Below are positions 27,403 through 36,953 of a stretch of 64,000 nt of DNA, in pieces. A program made the position numbers and the translations under genes. A model generated the notes under the pieces. The model worked only from the letters and a program-made list of their open reading frames with translations, did no database searches and was not told the origin of the DNA. The first letter of the stretch is position 1; each line of letters opens with the position of its first letter. Where the stretch lies: the NCBI RefSeq assembly GCF_051251085.1, contig NZ_JBPCZH010000006.1, positions 1 through 64,000 on the forward strand. Direction: 5' to 3'. The stretch comes from Cernens ardua. GTDB lineage: Bacteria; Pseudomonadota; Gammaproteobacteria; Pseudomonadales; Halomonadaceae.

Positions 27403-28506
27403 TCAACTTACCAGTTTGTCGGACACTTCGTATATATCATCGCCCAGTGAATCTTCAAGCTCTCGAAGTATCTTGTAGAGCGTTGCCACACCACGCAATG
27501 TTTCGCGTGGGATGGTCTCTCCTACATTGGCGGGATACATAGCGCGTGCCAGTCGAATGCTTTGCAATACAGGAATATTTCTTTTTTTAGCCTCTGCGAT
27601 CATTTCGAGGGCACCCGCCTCTTCCCCTTTTCCGATAATCACTGGCAGGGGTATTTCCTCAGGCTTGTAGGAAAGTGCTACAGCCACATGGGTAGGGTTA
27701 ACCACAAGCATATCAGCATTTTCAACATTCTCTGTTTTCGTCGGGGGAGGCGTGTTTAATATTTCCTGCCTGAATCTACTCTGCGCATATAATGTCTCAG
27801 GATTACCATTGGTATCTTTCATTTCCCTCTTGATGTCCTGAATACTCATTTTCATTTTTTTGGCGAAGAGCGCCCGCTGAATTTTCAGATCGGCAAAAGA
27901 CAGAAGAATCAGTACAGCGAACGTTGCATAAAGCACATGTCTAAAAACTGACATGGACCCTTCCCAAAAACCGTATACGTTCGTGTGGGTCAAGTTGAAT
28001 AAACCGGGGATAAGTGGCACTAGCATGATATAAACAATGCAGGCAATGAACGTCACTTTTACTACATTCAGCAGCATCGTGATCAATGCTTTAGTGGAAA
28101 ACTTTTCCTTAATGTTGGTAACAGGATCAAGCTTTTTGAAATTGGGTTTTAGACTTTCTGTTGAAAATAGAAAACCGAATTGGATCCACCCCCCTGCCAA
28201 GCGCAAAATAACAGCAACAGCCGCCGTGATCAGCATGAAATAAAGGACATTATGGACGAGCGTCGTTGTCACCGAATCCAATGCATGTGCAAAAGAGCCA
28301 TTCATGTTTTGTATGGGATCCAACAACATGGCATTGAAATGTTTAAGGCTGGTAGCCGACATATCCAGAGCGACTTCACCCAGCCCCATGAGAATAAATA
28401 ATTTGGGGATATCCTGACTCTGCGCGACTTGCCCTTTTTTGCGCTCCTCCCGAAGCTTTTTAGGCGTTGCTTTTTCTGTCTTTTCGCCTGTACCGTCATC
28501 TGCCAT
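27403..28506 (-). CDS. hrcU: HrcU (SctU) export apparatus switch protein
   Basis: The autocleaving inner-membrane protein that switches the export apparatus between substrate classes. The N-terminus GEKTEKATPKKLREERKKGQVAQS is the family's cytoplasmic start (shown only as identification), four membrane segments follow, and the cleavage motif NPTH is at residues 270-273. At 367 residues it is full length. It is the last gene of the hrpJ operon, 27 bases after hrcT. Confidence 0.96.
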   Translation of the reverse strand: MADDGTGEKTEKATPKKLREERKKGQVAQSQDIPKLFILMGLGEVALDMSATSLKHFNAMLLDPIQNMNGSFAHALDSVTTTLVHNVLYFMLITAAVAVILRLAGGWIQFGFLFSTESLKPNFKKLDPVTNIKEKFSTKALITMLLNVVKVTFIACIVYIMLVPLIPGLFNLTHTNVYGFWEGSMSVFRHVLYATFAVLILLSFADLKIQRALFAKKMKMSIQDIKREMKDTNGNPETLYAQSRFRQEILNTPPPTKTENVENADMLVVNPTHVAVALSYKPEEIPLPVIIGKGEEAGALEMIAEAKKRNIPVLQSIRLARAMYPANVGETIPRETLRGVATLYKILRELEDSLGDDIYEVSDKLVS

Positions 28507-28533
28507 GTCCAGTGCCTCCGTTCATCAGAGCGA

Positions 28534-29322
28534 TCATGGGTGAATACCAATGATATGCGACAGAAAATAGGGAAGATTCTGCATCTCACTAATACGCTGA
28601 GTGATCAAGCCAGTGAGGGTCGGAAGATATAACACCAGAATCACAAAACCAATAACGCTTTTCAAAGGGCTGGAAAGTACAAATACATTGAGTTGGGAAG
28701 CAAAGATATTCATCACACCCATGCCAAAATCGATGAATATCAGAAGAGTCACAAATGGAGCGGCATAAAGGATCATGTCATGCAAAGTTGTATTCAGCAC
28801 ATCCAGAAACTGATCATAGCCACCAGGCGCAATATGAGGAAACCATAACGTTGCTGGCCATAACTGATAACTATCCCATATCAGTCGGACGATGCCATAA
28901 AAACCAAGTCCAATCACCATCAAATAGACCGTCAGGTCCCTAAAGGTACGACCACTGGGAGTATCGCTGGGGCCATAATTGGGATTGATTTGCCCCCCCA
29001 TCAGGGCGCCGCGCTGGCTATCAAATAATGCTCCTACCGATTCGAACAGCCAGAAAGGCATGGAAAGGAAAATACCCAGCATCGTACCCAGCAATAGTTC
29101 CTTGATAGCGAGGCCGCCCAATGAAACAAGGTCAAGATGCTGCATGATGATGTAGTGCCGAATGCCTGGCGCCGGGAGCAACGCCAGAGCGAAAATAATG
29201 CCGTAACGAGGCAATCCTTTTATATACTCGAAACTGAATGCGGGTATCAGTATGAAACAGGGGAACAGACGCGCCATGCCGATACCAATAGCCAATATAA
29301 AATTGTAATCCAGCTGCAGCAT
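28534..29322 (-). CDS. hrcT: HrcT (SctT) export apparatus membrane protein
   Basis: A 262-residue FliR/SctT-family protein with six hydrophobic segments, part of the export gate with HrcR and HrcS. The N-terminus contains ARLFPCFILIPAFSF, typical of the family, and the middle has GALFDSQRGALMGGQINP. It follows hrcS by 14 bases in the R-S-T-U order universal to these systems. Confidence 0.94.
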   Translation of the reverse strand: MLQLDYNFILAIGIGMARLFPCFILIPAFSFEYIKGLPRYGIIFALALLPAPGIRHYIIMQHLDLVSLGGLAIKELLLGTMLGIFLSMPFWLFESVGALFDSQRGALMGGQINPNYGPSDTPSGRTFRDLTVYLMVIGLGFYGIVRLIWDSYQLWPATLWFPHIAPGGYDQFLDVLNTTLHDMILYAAPFVTLLIFIDFGMGVMNIFASQLNVFVLSSPLKSVIGFVILVLYLPTLTGLITQRISEMQNLPYFLSHIIGIHP

Positions 29323-29336
29323 GGTAGCGATTCCCT

Positions 29337-29597
29337 TTAGCCTTGCAGGTAACTCATCTGATCGAATGAATTACTCGCAAATTGCATCAGCTCAATCCCC
29401 ATCCATCTCGCGGTAATCGCTAACGTAATACTGACGGCCAGTAGCTTGATACAAAACGGCAGTGTCGTATCCTGAATGGACATCATGCCCTGAATGAGGG
29501 AAACCAATACGCCGCTTACTACTGCAGCAAGAAGAGGTGCTGCACACAATAGAATGACCAGTACCATGCCATGCTTGAAGATTGCTAATGGATCCAT
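29337..29597 (-). CDS. hrcS: HrcS (SctS) export apparatus membrane protein
   Basis: An 86-residue FliQ/SctS-family protein with two membrane hairpin helices separated by a short loop (LIQGMMSIQDTTLPFCIKL, typical of the family). It forms the lower part of the export gate. The length is standard. It lies nine bases after hrcR. Confidence 0.95.
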   Translation of the reverse strand: MDPLAIFKHGMVLVILLCAAPLLAAVVSGVLVSLIQGMMSIQDTTLPFCIKLLAVSITLAITARWMGIELMQFASNSFDQMSYLQG

Positions 29598-29606
29598 TTC
29601 CTTCTC

Positions 29607-30257
29607 CTAATGATAGGAATAGAACAGGCTATCCAGCAAATGTGTCCACCCACTGACCATAACAAACAAAAGAACCTTCAGCGGAAGCGAAATTGTCATT
29701 GGTGACACCATCTGCATACCCAGCGCCAATAATAAATTGGATACAATCAGGTCAATAACTGTAAACGGGATATAGACCAAAAAGCCTGCTTCGAAGCCTT
29801 TCTGTAGTTCCGATAGAACAAAGGAAGGTAAAATAATAAATACACTGTTCTGACGCATGTGTTGCGTCATTGTGGGGGGCCACATTCGCTGAGCCATGGC
29901 GTGCATATGCGCAATCATGTCTGGCGTCGTATTGCGCTGCATGAAATCAGTCAGAGGGGATAGATTATGTTCCAGCTGCTGCTCGATTTGAGCCCCTGGC
30001 TGAGTCGTATCAATAGGCGTATGCTGGAAATTATTGGATATCGCATACCCTACCGGTGCCATTACGAAAATAGTCGCCGCCAGAGCCACACTGTAGATGG
30101 CCATATTGGGCGGAACCTGCTGAACTCCCAATGCACTTCGAGCCATCATAAGCACGATGGATATCTTGAGAAACGAAGTACTAACGATCATTAGAAGAGG
30201 GATCAGTGACCCTGCTGCAAGAATGGCAAGCAGTGCAATAACATTGGTATCCTGCAC
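29607..30257 (-). CDS. hrcR: HrcR (SctR) export apparatus membrane protein
   Basis: A 216-residue FliP/SctR-family protein, the core of the export gate. LMIVSTSFLKISIVL near residue 24 and GFEAGFLVYIPFTVIDLIVSNLLLALGM towards the end are diagnostic (fragments). The frame is open to 30305, but the GTG at 30257 is preferred: GGGG lies five bases upstream, it directly follows the hrcQ stop, and it gives the usual family length and N-terminus. Confidence 0.95.
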   Translation of the reverse strand: MQDTNVIALLAILAAGSLIPLLMIVSTSFLKISIVLMMARSALGVQQVPPNMAIYSVALAATIFVMAPVGYAISNNFQHTPIDTTQPGAQIEQQLEHNLSPLTDFMQRNTTPDMIAHMHAMAQRMWPPTMTQHMRQNSVFIILPSFVLSELQKGFEAGFLVYIPFTVIDLIVSNLLLALGMQMVSPMTISLPLKVLLFVMVSGWTHLLDSLFYSYH

Positions 30258-30258
30258 A

Positions 30259-31356
30259 CTAATCCCCTGAATCCAGCTGCCGAATCTGCAATCCAAGCCT
30301 GCCATCTACACTGACAAGTTCCCCCGAGGCCAATGGGCGTTCACCATAGTAAAGAGTGGCCTCCCCCGGTGTCACACCCTCCAACGTCAGTACATTACCT
30401 ACCTGCAGATTTTTCAATTCCTCTAATGTCAGCTCAAGAGAACCACAACGGACAGTCAGCGGTAATATCAGATCATCAAAAGGTTGAGGTGCCTGTCCTG
30501 CATCGTGTTCCACGCTGTTTATTTCATTGGATAGGCCATCAGCAAACGACGATTCATCGTACGTTGTTTCCTGCCCTGTCATCCGGTCAGTATGACCTGT
30601 TTCAGGAATGTTGACTGACCCCGCTGGCTGTTGCGTATTCATGTCGTGTTCTCTCTGGTCGATAATCACTAACGACGTCCCCGTATCGCTAAAACGAACA
30701 TGTAAAAATTGCCTTTCAGCGACGAGATGTCCAACGCCACTGGTATCAAAATACAATGTTTGAGGACAGATTAAATCACCTGTCTTGAGCGACTGAAGAT
30801 TCTTTTCCGATAATGCAACTTTGCCAATGATAACGGGTAACCGAAGAGCAAAATCATCAGGCAGTGAAGTTGAAATCGTTTCCCAGTTTCCCTCGGATAG
30901 CAGGCTGACAAGGGTGTTGCAATCCATTTCAAGAAGTCCATCGACACTCCGCCCTTCGCGGGTAATCGTCAACGTTAACTTGATGGGAGAGGCGAAGATA
31001 TCCGCCACGGACGCAGGCCTTATATCGCCAAAAAGTGATTTAACCTGCGCATCAAGAAAGGCATTGTAAACACCCCAAAACCAATCCGAGTCATCAGGCA
31101 ACGAGTCCCCAAGTGTCACTGGGCACTCACTCACCATCCCTAACAAGGGACTGGCGTTACTTAATTGAATGACACCCTGGCGAATCTGCCACAGAAAAGG
31201 AACATCATGCGTAGCCTGGATCTCATTGGCAACAGGCTCCAGCAGAATGGACATCTCCCCCTGAGCGACATTGGCTTTCCTACCTTTTCCCAATAATGTT
31301 CTGGCCTGTTGTTCCAGCGTAGAAACATTCTCGAACGCAAGCGGGGTGATAGTCAT
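30259..31356 (-). CDS. hrcQ: HrcQ (SctQ) C-ring protein, unsplit
   Basis: The sorting-platform/C-ring protein, 365 residues. The C-terminal 70 residues form the SpoA (FliN-like) domain, with SLELTLEELKNLQVGNVL. In Pseudomonas syringae this protein is split into HrcQA and HrcQB; here it is one continuous gene. An internal ATG at 30642 would give a C-terminal product of 127 residues, about the size of HrcQB. The linker before it is acidic and Gly/Ser/Thr-rich. The gene overlaps hrpP by four bases and is directly followed by hrcR. Confidence 0.9.
   Translation of the reverse strand: MTITPLAFENVSTLEQQARTLLGKGRKANVAQGEMSILLEPVANEIQATHDVPFLWQIRQGVIQLSNASPLLGMVSECPVTLGDSLPDDSDWFWGVYNAFLDAQVKSLFGDIRPASVADIFASPIKLTLTITREGRSVDGLLEMDCNTLVSLLSEGNWETISTSLPDDFALRLPVIIGKVALSEKNLQSLKTGDLICPQTLYFDTSGVGHLVAERQFLHVRFSDTGTSLVIIDQREHDMNTQQPAGSVNIPETGHTDRMTGQETTYDESSFADGLSNEINSVEHDAGQAPQPFDDLILPLTVRCGSLELTLEELKNLQVGNVLTLEGVTPGEATLYYGERPLASGELVSVDGRLGLQIRQLDSGD
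30640..30655 (-). promoter_or_regulatory. Candidate internal translation start in hrcQ
   Basis: On the minus strand the ATG at 30642-30640 is preceded by a purine-rich AGAGAGAA stretch about seven bases away. Initiation here would yield a 127-residue HrcQB-like C-terminal fragment. The site is weak by sequence; the support is the family precedent of separately translated SctQ C-terminal products. Confidence 0.4.
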
Positions 31357-31991
31357 GACAGGTCAAATTCACTTTTTTGTATGGTAAGAGACACGTTCTC
31401 TTCCAGATCATTACTCAATCGCTCTTTACATTCGTTTGCATATTGCTTCAACAAGAAATGAGTCGATTCCTTCTCAGCGGTCAATTGTAAATGTCTGCTC
31501 GATGCCTGTTTTCGCGACCTGACGCGCACCCGACCAAATTTGGGCAATAGGATATCAACAGAGAATTCAGCAAAATTTTCAGCCAATAACTCGGGACCAA
31601 GTACATCCGCCAAAGAGGATGCAATTTCTACCATTGGCTCGTTTTGCGCGGTGAACAAGGCAAAACTCTCGGGAGAAACATGTTCAGTCGCATGATGTGA
31701 TCCAGTTTCACTTGCTTCTGACAAAATTGCATTGAAAATAAAACCATCATTGACCAGAGCATCATTGATCACATTATCAGCAGCGGTATGACATGCTTTT
31801 TCATTACTCCCGCGCACCTCAGATCCAGCAGGAAGATCAATGCGCGACCGTAAAGAACCACGACGAGAGGAAACCTCATTATACTGTGACAATCCCCTCC
31901 TTTGCGGGGCTGAAGACGGATGTTTATGGTCATGAGAGTCATGGACTACAGACTGATGAGTGGATGCCACAGGGATGGATGAATTTTTCAT
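31353..31991 (-). CDS. hrpP: HrpP (SctP)-like substrate-specificity/length-control protein
   Basis: A 212-residue, mostly disordered protein with a Ser/His/Arg-rich first half and a compact C-terminal third. Proteins in this place (HrpP/YscP/FliK class) are secreted, regulate pilus assembly and act on HrcU. Sequence conservation is low in the class, so the call rests on the position between hrpO and hrcQ and on the domain-like C-terminus (LLPKFGRVRVRSRKQASSRH). It overlaps hrpO by four bases and hrcQ by four. Confidence 0.82.
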   Translation of the reverse strand: MKNSSIPVASTHQSVVHDSHDHKHPSSAPQRRGLSQYNEVSSRRGSLRSRIDLPAGSEVRGSNEKACHTAADNVINDALVNDGFIFNAILSEASETGSHHATEHVSPESFALFTAQNEPMVEIASSLADVLGPELLAENFAEFSVDILLPKFGRVRVRSRKQASSRHLQLTAEKESTHFLLKQYANECKERLSNDLEENVSLTIQKSEFDLS

Positions 31992-32401
31992 AATCCATCC
32001 TCGCTCATCAGCTTTTGTAATTCTGATATTTTTTCGACGCTTTTTTTCTGCTTTTTCAACAGTGCATTGGCAGATTCAAGCGCTTCGGACAACCTACCGC
32101 GATGATCTTTCAATTGATTCAAAATATCATGGGAATGATTGACGTCATTGATCAGTGACTGTTCCAACCTGTTCCATTCACGCAGGTTATCAGCGGCCAT
32201 GGGCCTACCAACGAACGATTGTTCCAGGTCTTCCCGTTTGTGCATACACTGTTCGTGAGCCGCTAAAAGCTGTTGTTGAGAGTTTACTATTTTCTTTTTC
32301 AACTCATCCAAATGCATCTGTGCAAGATTACACTGACGCTGAGTCTGCCGTTCACGAAACTGGCGAATTGAATGAAGTGCGGTCAATTCATCATTGAACA
32401 T
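31988..32401 (-). CDS. hrpO: HrpO (SctO)-like central stalk protein
   Basis: A 137-residue coiled-coil protein rich in Gln, Glu, Lys and Leu, with no membrane segment. It corresponds to the YscO/FliJ stalk that sits in the HrcN ATPase ring. Size, coiled-coil character and position directly after hrcN support this. It overlaps hrcN by eleven bases and hrpP by four. Confidence 0.85.
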   Translation of the reverse strand: MFNDELTALHSIRQFRERQTQRQCNLAQMHLDELKKKIVNSQQQLLAAHEQCMHKREDLEQSFVGRPMAADNLREWNRLEQSLINDVNHSHDILNQLKDHRGRLSEALESANALLKKQKKSVEKISELQKLMSEDGL

Positions 32402-33743
32402 TGGCGGTCAACTCCGATAGCTGGTGCAGTGTATTTTCAAGAGGGCTGGGAGCCCGAGAAGCCTGCCGCAAAAAAGCCATGACATCACTACGACTATTGA
32501 CAGCAAGGTCTGTCAGGGGCTGATGACCAGGGCGGTATTCTCCCAGCTTAACCATCAATTCCACATCTTCGTAGGCCGATAGCAATTGCCGCAACCGGTA
32601 CGCCACGGTCAAATGCGCGTCATCGGCGACGTTACTTTGGGTTCTCGATAGACTGCCAAGCACGTTGATAGCCGGGTAATGTCCTTGATCTGCCAATTTC
32701 CGCGAAAGAACGATATGTCCATCAATCAAGGATCTCACCTCATCGGCAACGGGATCATTCATGGAATCCTGTTCGATAAGCACTGTGTAGATCGCACTGA
32801 TGGCACCGTTTGAATCCAGCCCCGCACGTTCCAACAGGCGAGGCAACATACTGTAGACCGACGGCGGGAGTCCACCTCTTCCAAGAGGCTCACCTGCAGC
32901 AAGGCCGATTTCACGTTGGGCACGGGCATAGCGTGTTAATGAATCAATCAGTAACAGGACATGCTTGCCTCTGCGGCGAAAATCTTCTGCAATGGCAGTT
33001 GCAGTGAATGCGGCGCGTGAACGTTCCATACTGGAGCGATCAGAAGTGGCACATACCACGATGGATTTAGCTCTTAATGCTTCATCCAGTTCGTAATCAA
33101 GAAACTCCCTAAGTTCTCGACCACGTTCCCCCACCATCCCGAATACAATGACATCACAATCAACGTTACGAGCTATCTCGGCAATGAGCGTCGTTTTCCC
33201 ACATCCTGCGCCCGCGAAGATACCGACTCGCTGCCCTTTACCCAAGGTAAGGGGGCCATCCAAAGCCCGAATTCCTGTGAGGAGCTTTTCAGTAATACGC
33301 GGACGGCTACTGGGTACCTGAACGGCGTTGATCACATCCACTGATGATTTTGCCGCGCGTGTGGCAAAGGCACTGACACCGTTACCATCCAAAGGCCGCC
33401 CGAAACCATCCAGTACAGTTCCAAGCAATGCATCGGAGACACTCACGCGATGGGCATGCCCCAGAGGTTCTACCAGATTCCCTAGCTGCACGCCTTCTAT
33501 TCCACCGAGTGCACTCAGGACGGCCTCTTGTTGATTGAATCCGATGACTTCTGCCAGCACATGCTTACCATCATGAAGCGCAATCTTGCAAAGCTCTCCA
33601 ATAGTGGCACCAGGAAGACTACTCTTGACCAGAATGCCGTTAACCTCACGGACCCTTCCAAAGGTTTTCAATGGGGAAACGTTGCCTATTTGCTCAAGAC
33701 ATCGTTCTCTCCATGTGCGCAGGCGCTGTTGTGTTGTATTCAT
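32391..33743 (-). CDS. hrcN: HrcN (SctN) type III secretion ATPase
   Basis: The cytoplasmic hexameric ATPase that unfolds and releases substrates at the export gate, 450 residues. Walker A is GAGCGKT at 178-184; Walker B lies in LLLIDSLTRYARAQREIG near 258, also diagnostic of the F1/FliI class. GRGGLPPSVYSMLPRLLERAG follows further on, as in all SctN proteins (fragment). It starts two bases before the hrpQ stop region and overlaps hrpO. Confidence 0.97.
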   Translation of the reverse strand: MNTTQQRLRTWRERCLEQIGNVSPLKTFGRVREVNGILVKSSLPGATIGELCKIALHDGKHVLAEVIGFNQQEAVLSALGGIEGVQLGNLVEPLGHAHRVSVSDALLGTVLDGFGRPLDGNGVSAFATRAAKSSVDVINAVQVPSSRPRITEKLLTGIRALDGPLTLGKGQRVGIFAGAGCGKTTLIAEIARNVDCDVIVFGMVGERGRELREFLDYELDEALRAKSIVVCATSDRSSMERSRAAFTATAIAEDFRRRGKHVLLLIDSLTRYARAQREIGLAAGEPLGRGGLPPSVYSMLPRLLERAGLDSNGAISAIYTVLIEQDSMNDPVADEVRSLIDGHIVLSRKLADQGHYPAINVLGSLSRTQSNVADDAHLTVAYRLRQLLSAYEDVELMVKLGEYRPGHQPLTDLAVNSRSDVMAFLRQASRAPSPLENTLHQLSELTANVQ

Positions 33744-33744
33744 T

Positions 33745-34719
33745 TTACCAGTGCACCTCGTATTGTTGTTCTCCGCTCTGGAAGTTCACTGTACTGGCAG
33801 TGACAGAGACGAGTTTCACACCCTTGTAGGTATCGCCCTGATACATCCGATGCCCCGTATCCAACACTACTTGGGGATCTGAACCGCCTACAATCTGGCG
33901 AATACCAAATGGCAGGCGGGTGCTGATGGGTGTAGTACGATTCTCAATATGTGCGGGAGTATGATATTGCATGCTGAATGTCGTGAGCATGCGGGAAAGA
34001 ATCCCCTGCTGTTCGCCGTCTACCGAGCCGGTTAGCTGAATATCATTTCCTTTTCTATTTACCTTTACAGATTGATCAATATCACGCTCGGCCAGCATAT
34101 ATTCCAGATGTTGAGCCGCATTTTCCGGAGAAAGTGTCAGCTTGCTCACAGGAGAGGCTGCATTCTCATAGGCATTGTTTGAAAAATCGCTTTGTCCGCG
34201 GGTAAAAAAACTCCATAGCAAAATACCGAGAATGGCAATCACAAAGAGGGATGCCACAATAGTGACCCACAATGTGCGCTCGTTCATCCTGCTCAGAAAT
34301 GCGGGTTTTGACACCCCCCGCCCGCTGGACAATCGCCCTTCCATCCAGGGCAGCAATCCTTGTTTTATTGGCCCGCTTTTGCTTTTGGCCGAAGTCAGGT
34401 GTGTCATGGCCCCTTCTTCCGGCCATGCGGCATCGGCGGACATAATGCAAAGCCAGACCCCGCCGGCACATAGCGGGACACCCGTTTCTATTACACCTTC
34501 TCCGGGCAAACTGTTTTTGGCTCCATCCAGGAGAGTGGCTGAGCCCTGCATTTCATAGCACCATTGATTGGCCCAATATATAAACAGTTGGCTGGCAGCA
34601 AAGCCTGAATCAAACAGGACCAGATCAACGTCCTTGCCTGCGCCAATGGACCAGTTTTCTCCCACCAGCGGCAACATGGCCCCCTGATGAGTACCACTCA
34701 GAATTCTTAGCTCAAACAT
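33745..34719 (-). CDS. hrpQ: HrpQ (SctD) inner membrane ring protein
   Basis: A 324-residue single-pass membrane protein. The N-terminal 100 residues resemble an FHA domain (GAMLPLVGENWSIGAGKDVDLVL), one membrane segment lies near 148-170 (VTIVASLFVIAILGILLW), and the C-terminal periplasmic part has ring-building folds. It is the HrpQ/YscD/PrgH family member that forms the outer of the two inner-membrane rings. It is separated from hrcV by 134 bases in which I see no gene. Confidence 0.9.
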   Translation of the reverse strand: MFELRILSGTHQGAMLPLVGENWSIGAGKDVDLVLFDSGFAASQLFIYWANQWCYEMQGSATLLDGAKNSLPGEGVIETGVPLCAGGVWLCIMSADAAWPEEGAMTHLTSAKSKSGPIKQGLLPWMEGRLSSGRGVSKPAFLSRMNERTLWVTIVASLFVIAILGILLWSFFTRGQSDFSNNAYENAASPVSKLTLSPENAAQHLEYMLAERDIDQSVKVNRKGNDIQLTGSVDGEQQGILSRMLTTFSMQYHTPAHIENRTTPISTRLPFGIRQIVGGSDPQVVLDTGHRMYQGDTYKGVKLVSVTASTVNFQSGEQQYEVHW

Positions 34720-34853
34720 GTATAGCCAAAGACCCCACCACTGTAGTCGTTACAACCGTTGGTACGGCATTTTCAATGATGGATACCCCCGAAATACCAG
34801 AGATAACAGTGTGTGACATCATACCCATGGTATTAGCAACCACCTTACCTTCC

Positions 34854-36953
34854 TTATGCACTTTGAGCTTGCTCATCTTTCGTGATATCCATCCGGCCTA
34901 CTACTTCAATTGGGGTCACCTTGGATATTTCAGCAAAGGAAAGGACAGCCACATGGTTAAAATCACCCGCAATCAGGTCACGCAACGGAGCCCGTATATC
35001 CTGCGCAACCATGAGGACACTTTTGGGTCTCCGTGAAGCCCCAAAGACTTTGGAAAGATGGTTTGTCAGCCTAAGTGCATGTTCATGCTCCAACTGCAGG
35101 AACGTCCCCGTTTGTGTCTGACGCAATGACTCTCTCAAAAGCTCTTCAGTTTCTGAGTTAAGAATATGAATGTTAAGAACACCGTCATGCTGAAAATAGT
35201 CGAAGATCTGGTCTCGCAGAGCAATACGTGCATAATCTGCCAGCGCTGTTACATCCTTTTCGTATTGCCCATGCTCACATAATGCTTCAGCAATCAATTG
35301 CGTTGCCCGCAAAGGGATCCGCTCATTCACCAACCGCTGGAATATGCTACACAGCCGGGCAAGTGGAATAAGACGTTGCAGCTCTTGAGCAAGCTCCGGC
35401 TTTTGCATTTCCAGCCATTTCGAAATTATCATTGTTTCCCGCATACCGAAGAAACGCGATGCATTGCTGAACATGACTTCTTCAACACGATCCACGATCA
35501 TCTCTTCACTGGTAGAAACAACGACGTTTTCATGACTGACCAGTGCATCTTCCTGAGGAACCCAGATCAGGTGGCTTTCCCCCCTGTCGGCACGACCTTC
35601 GGTGAAGCTCATGGGCTGAACGGGTAGTGGTCCTCTCCTCAATGCAACCATTGTGTTGGTTAACGTAGCCTTCATCACAGGCACTTCATGGATGCAAAAC
35701 CGCAGCTCATCCTCTTCCAGCGCTGTAGTACATTCCACTTTCAGGTTGGGAATAACCATCCCAATACTGGTCACCATCAAATTACGACGTTTTCGTATCG
35801 CCTGCATGATAGGGGCTGTAATTTCCTGCCCTGCATAGCTGGCAGGCAATTGCACCAACAACTCTCTGGAAAGATCGAACGTCTTGATATCCTGAAAGCC
35901 ATTCTCTGCAGGCGCGATTTCCGGCGGAAGCACTTCCTGCTGATTCATTTCACGGGCCTTGTGCCGATACTGATACCAGCCTCCCACGGCGGCCAGAGCA
36001 CTCATGAAAAGAAATACGATAGTAGGCATGCCAGGAATCAATGCAAATACGACCATACCAAGGGCAGCCACAAACCAGGCACGTGGTTCACGGCTCATTT
36101 GCAAAATGACATCACGCCCTACATTGGAAGCACCTTCTTCGCCATCTTCATCCTGAGCTATGCGTGTCGTGATCATACCGGCTGTCAGGGAAATAAGGAG
36201 TGCCGGAATCTGGGAAACCATGCCATCACCAATACTCAACACTGAATAAACCGCAAGCGCTTCAGTGATGGGCATTCCTTTTTGCAACATACCAATAGCA
36301 AGACCAGCAATAAGATTGATCGCCACAATGATGAGGCTAGCGATAGCATCCCCTTTGACAAACTTGAGTGCCCCATCCATGGCACCAAACATCTGGCTCT
36401 CTTTTACCAATTCTCCACGTTTGGCACGCGCCTGTTCCTGAGAGATCAGACCTGCACGCAGGTCACTTTCGATGGACATCTGTTTGCCCGGCATGCCGTC
36501 TAGCGTAAAACGCGCGGAGACCTCCGCCACACGCTCAGACCCTTTGGTGATGACGAGGAAATTGACAACAGCAATAATAAGGAAAATGACCAATCCGACG
36601 GCCAGATTCCCGCGTACAACAAAGTGACCAAAAGAACTGATAACCGCCCCACCGTCTGCATAAAGCAAAATCAATCGCGTCGCCGAAATTGAGAGTGCCA
36701 GGCGAAACATGGTGGTAAGAAGCAAAACGGAAGGAAAACTGGAAAAGGCCAGTGGCCTCGGAAGGAATAGAGAAATCGTAATCATCAGGCAAGCAATACA
36801 GATATTGATTGCAATCAGAGCATCCAGTAGCCAGGTCGGCAAGGGAATGATAATCATGAAGACCACGGCCAGAACGAATCCGGCGGCAATCAATTCGGAA
36901 CGCTTTCCTACGTTTCTCAAGAGTGCATTTAGTTTCAATGATAATTCACCCAT
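34854..36953 (-). CDS. hrcV: HrcV (SctV) major export apparatus protein
   Basis: A 699-residue FHIPEP-family protein. Seven to eight membrane segments fill the first 320 residues, with the family signature FPSVLLLTTMFRLALSISATR near residue 74 and the cytoplasmic loop RFTLDGMPGKQMSIESDL near 148 (each a short excerpt). The cytoplasmic C-terminal half forms the nonameric ring that receives substrates. It overlaps hrpJ by eight bases. Confidence 0.97.
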   Translation of the reverse strand: MGELSLKLNALLRNVGKRSELIAAGFVLAVVFMIIIPLPTWLLDALIAINICIACLMITISLFLPRPLAFSSFPSVLLLTTMFRLALSISATRLILLYADGGAVISSFGHFVVRGNLAVGLVIFLIIAVVNFLVITKGSERVAEVSARFTLDGMPGKQMSIESDLRAGLISQEQARAKRGELVKESQMFGAMDGALKFVKGDAIASLIIVAINLIAGLAIGMLQKGMPITEALAVYSVLSIGDGMVSQIPALLISLTAGMITTRIAQDEDGEEGASNVGRDVILQMSREPRAWFVAALGMVVFALIPGMPTIVFLFMSALAAVGGWYQYRHKAREMNQQEVLPPEIAPAENGFQDIKTFDLSRELLVQLPASYAGQEITAPIMQAIRKRRNLMVTSIGMVIPNLKVECTTALEEDELRFCIHEVPVMKATLTNTMVALRRGPLPVQPMSFTEGRADRGESHLIWVPQEDALVSHENVVVSTSEEMIVDRVEEVMFSNASRFFGMRETMIISKWLEMQKPELAQELQRLIPLARLCSIFQRLVNERIPLRATQLIAEALCEHGQYEKDVTALADYARIALRDQIFDYFQHDGVLNIHILNSETEELLRESLRQTQTGTFLQLEHEHALRLTNHLSKVFGASRRPKSVLMVAQDIRAPLRDLIAGDFNHVAVLSFAEISKVTPIEVVGRMDITKDEQAQSA

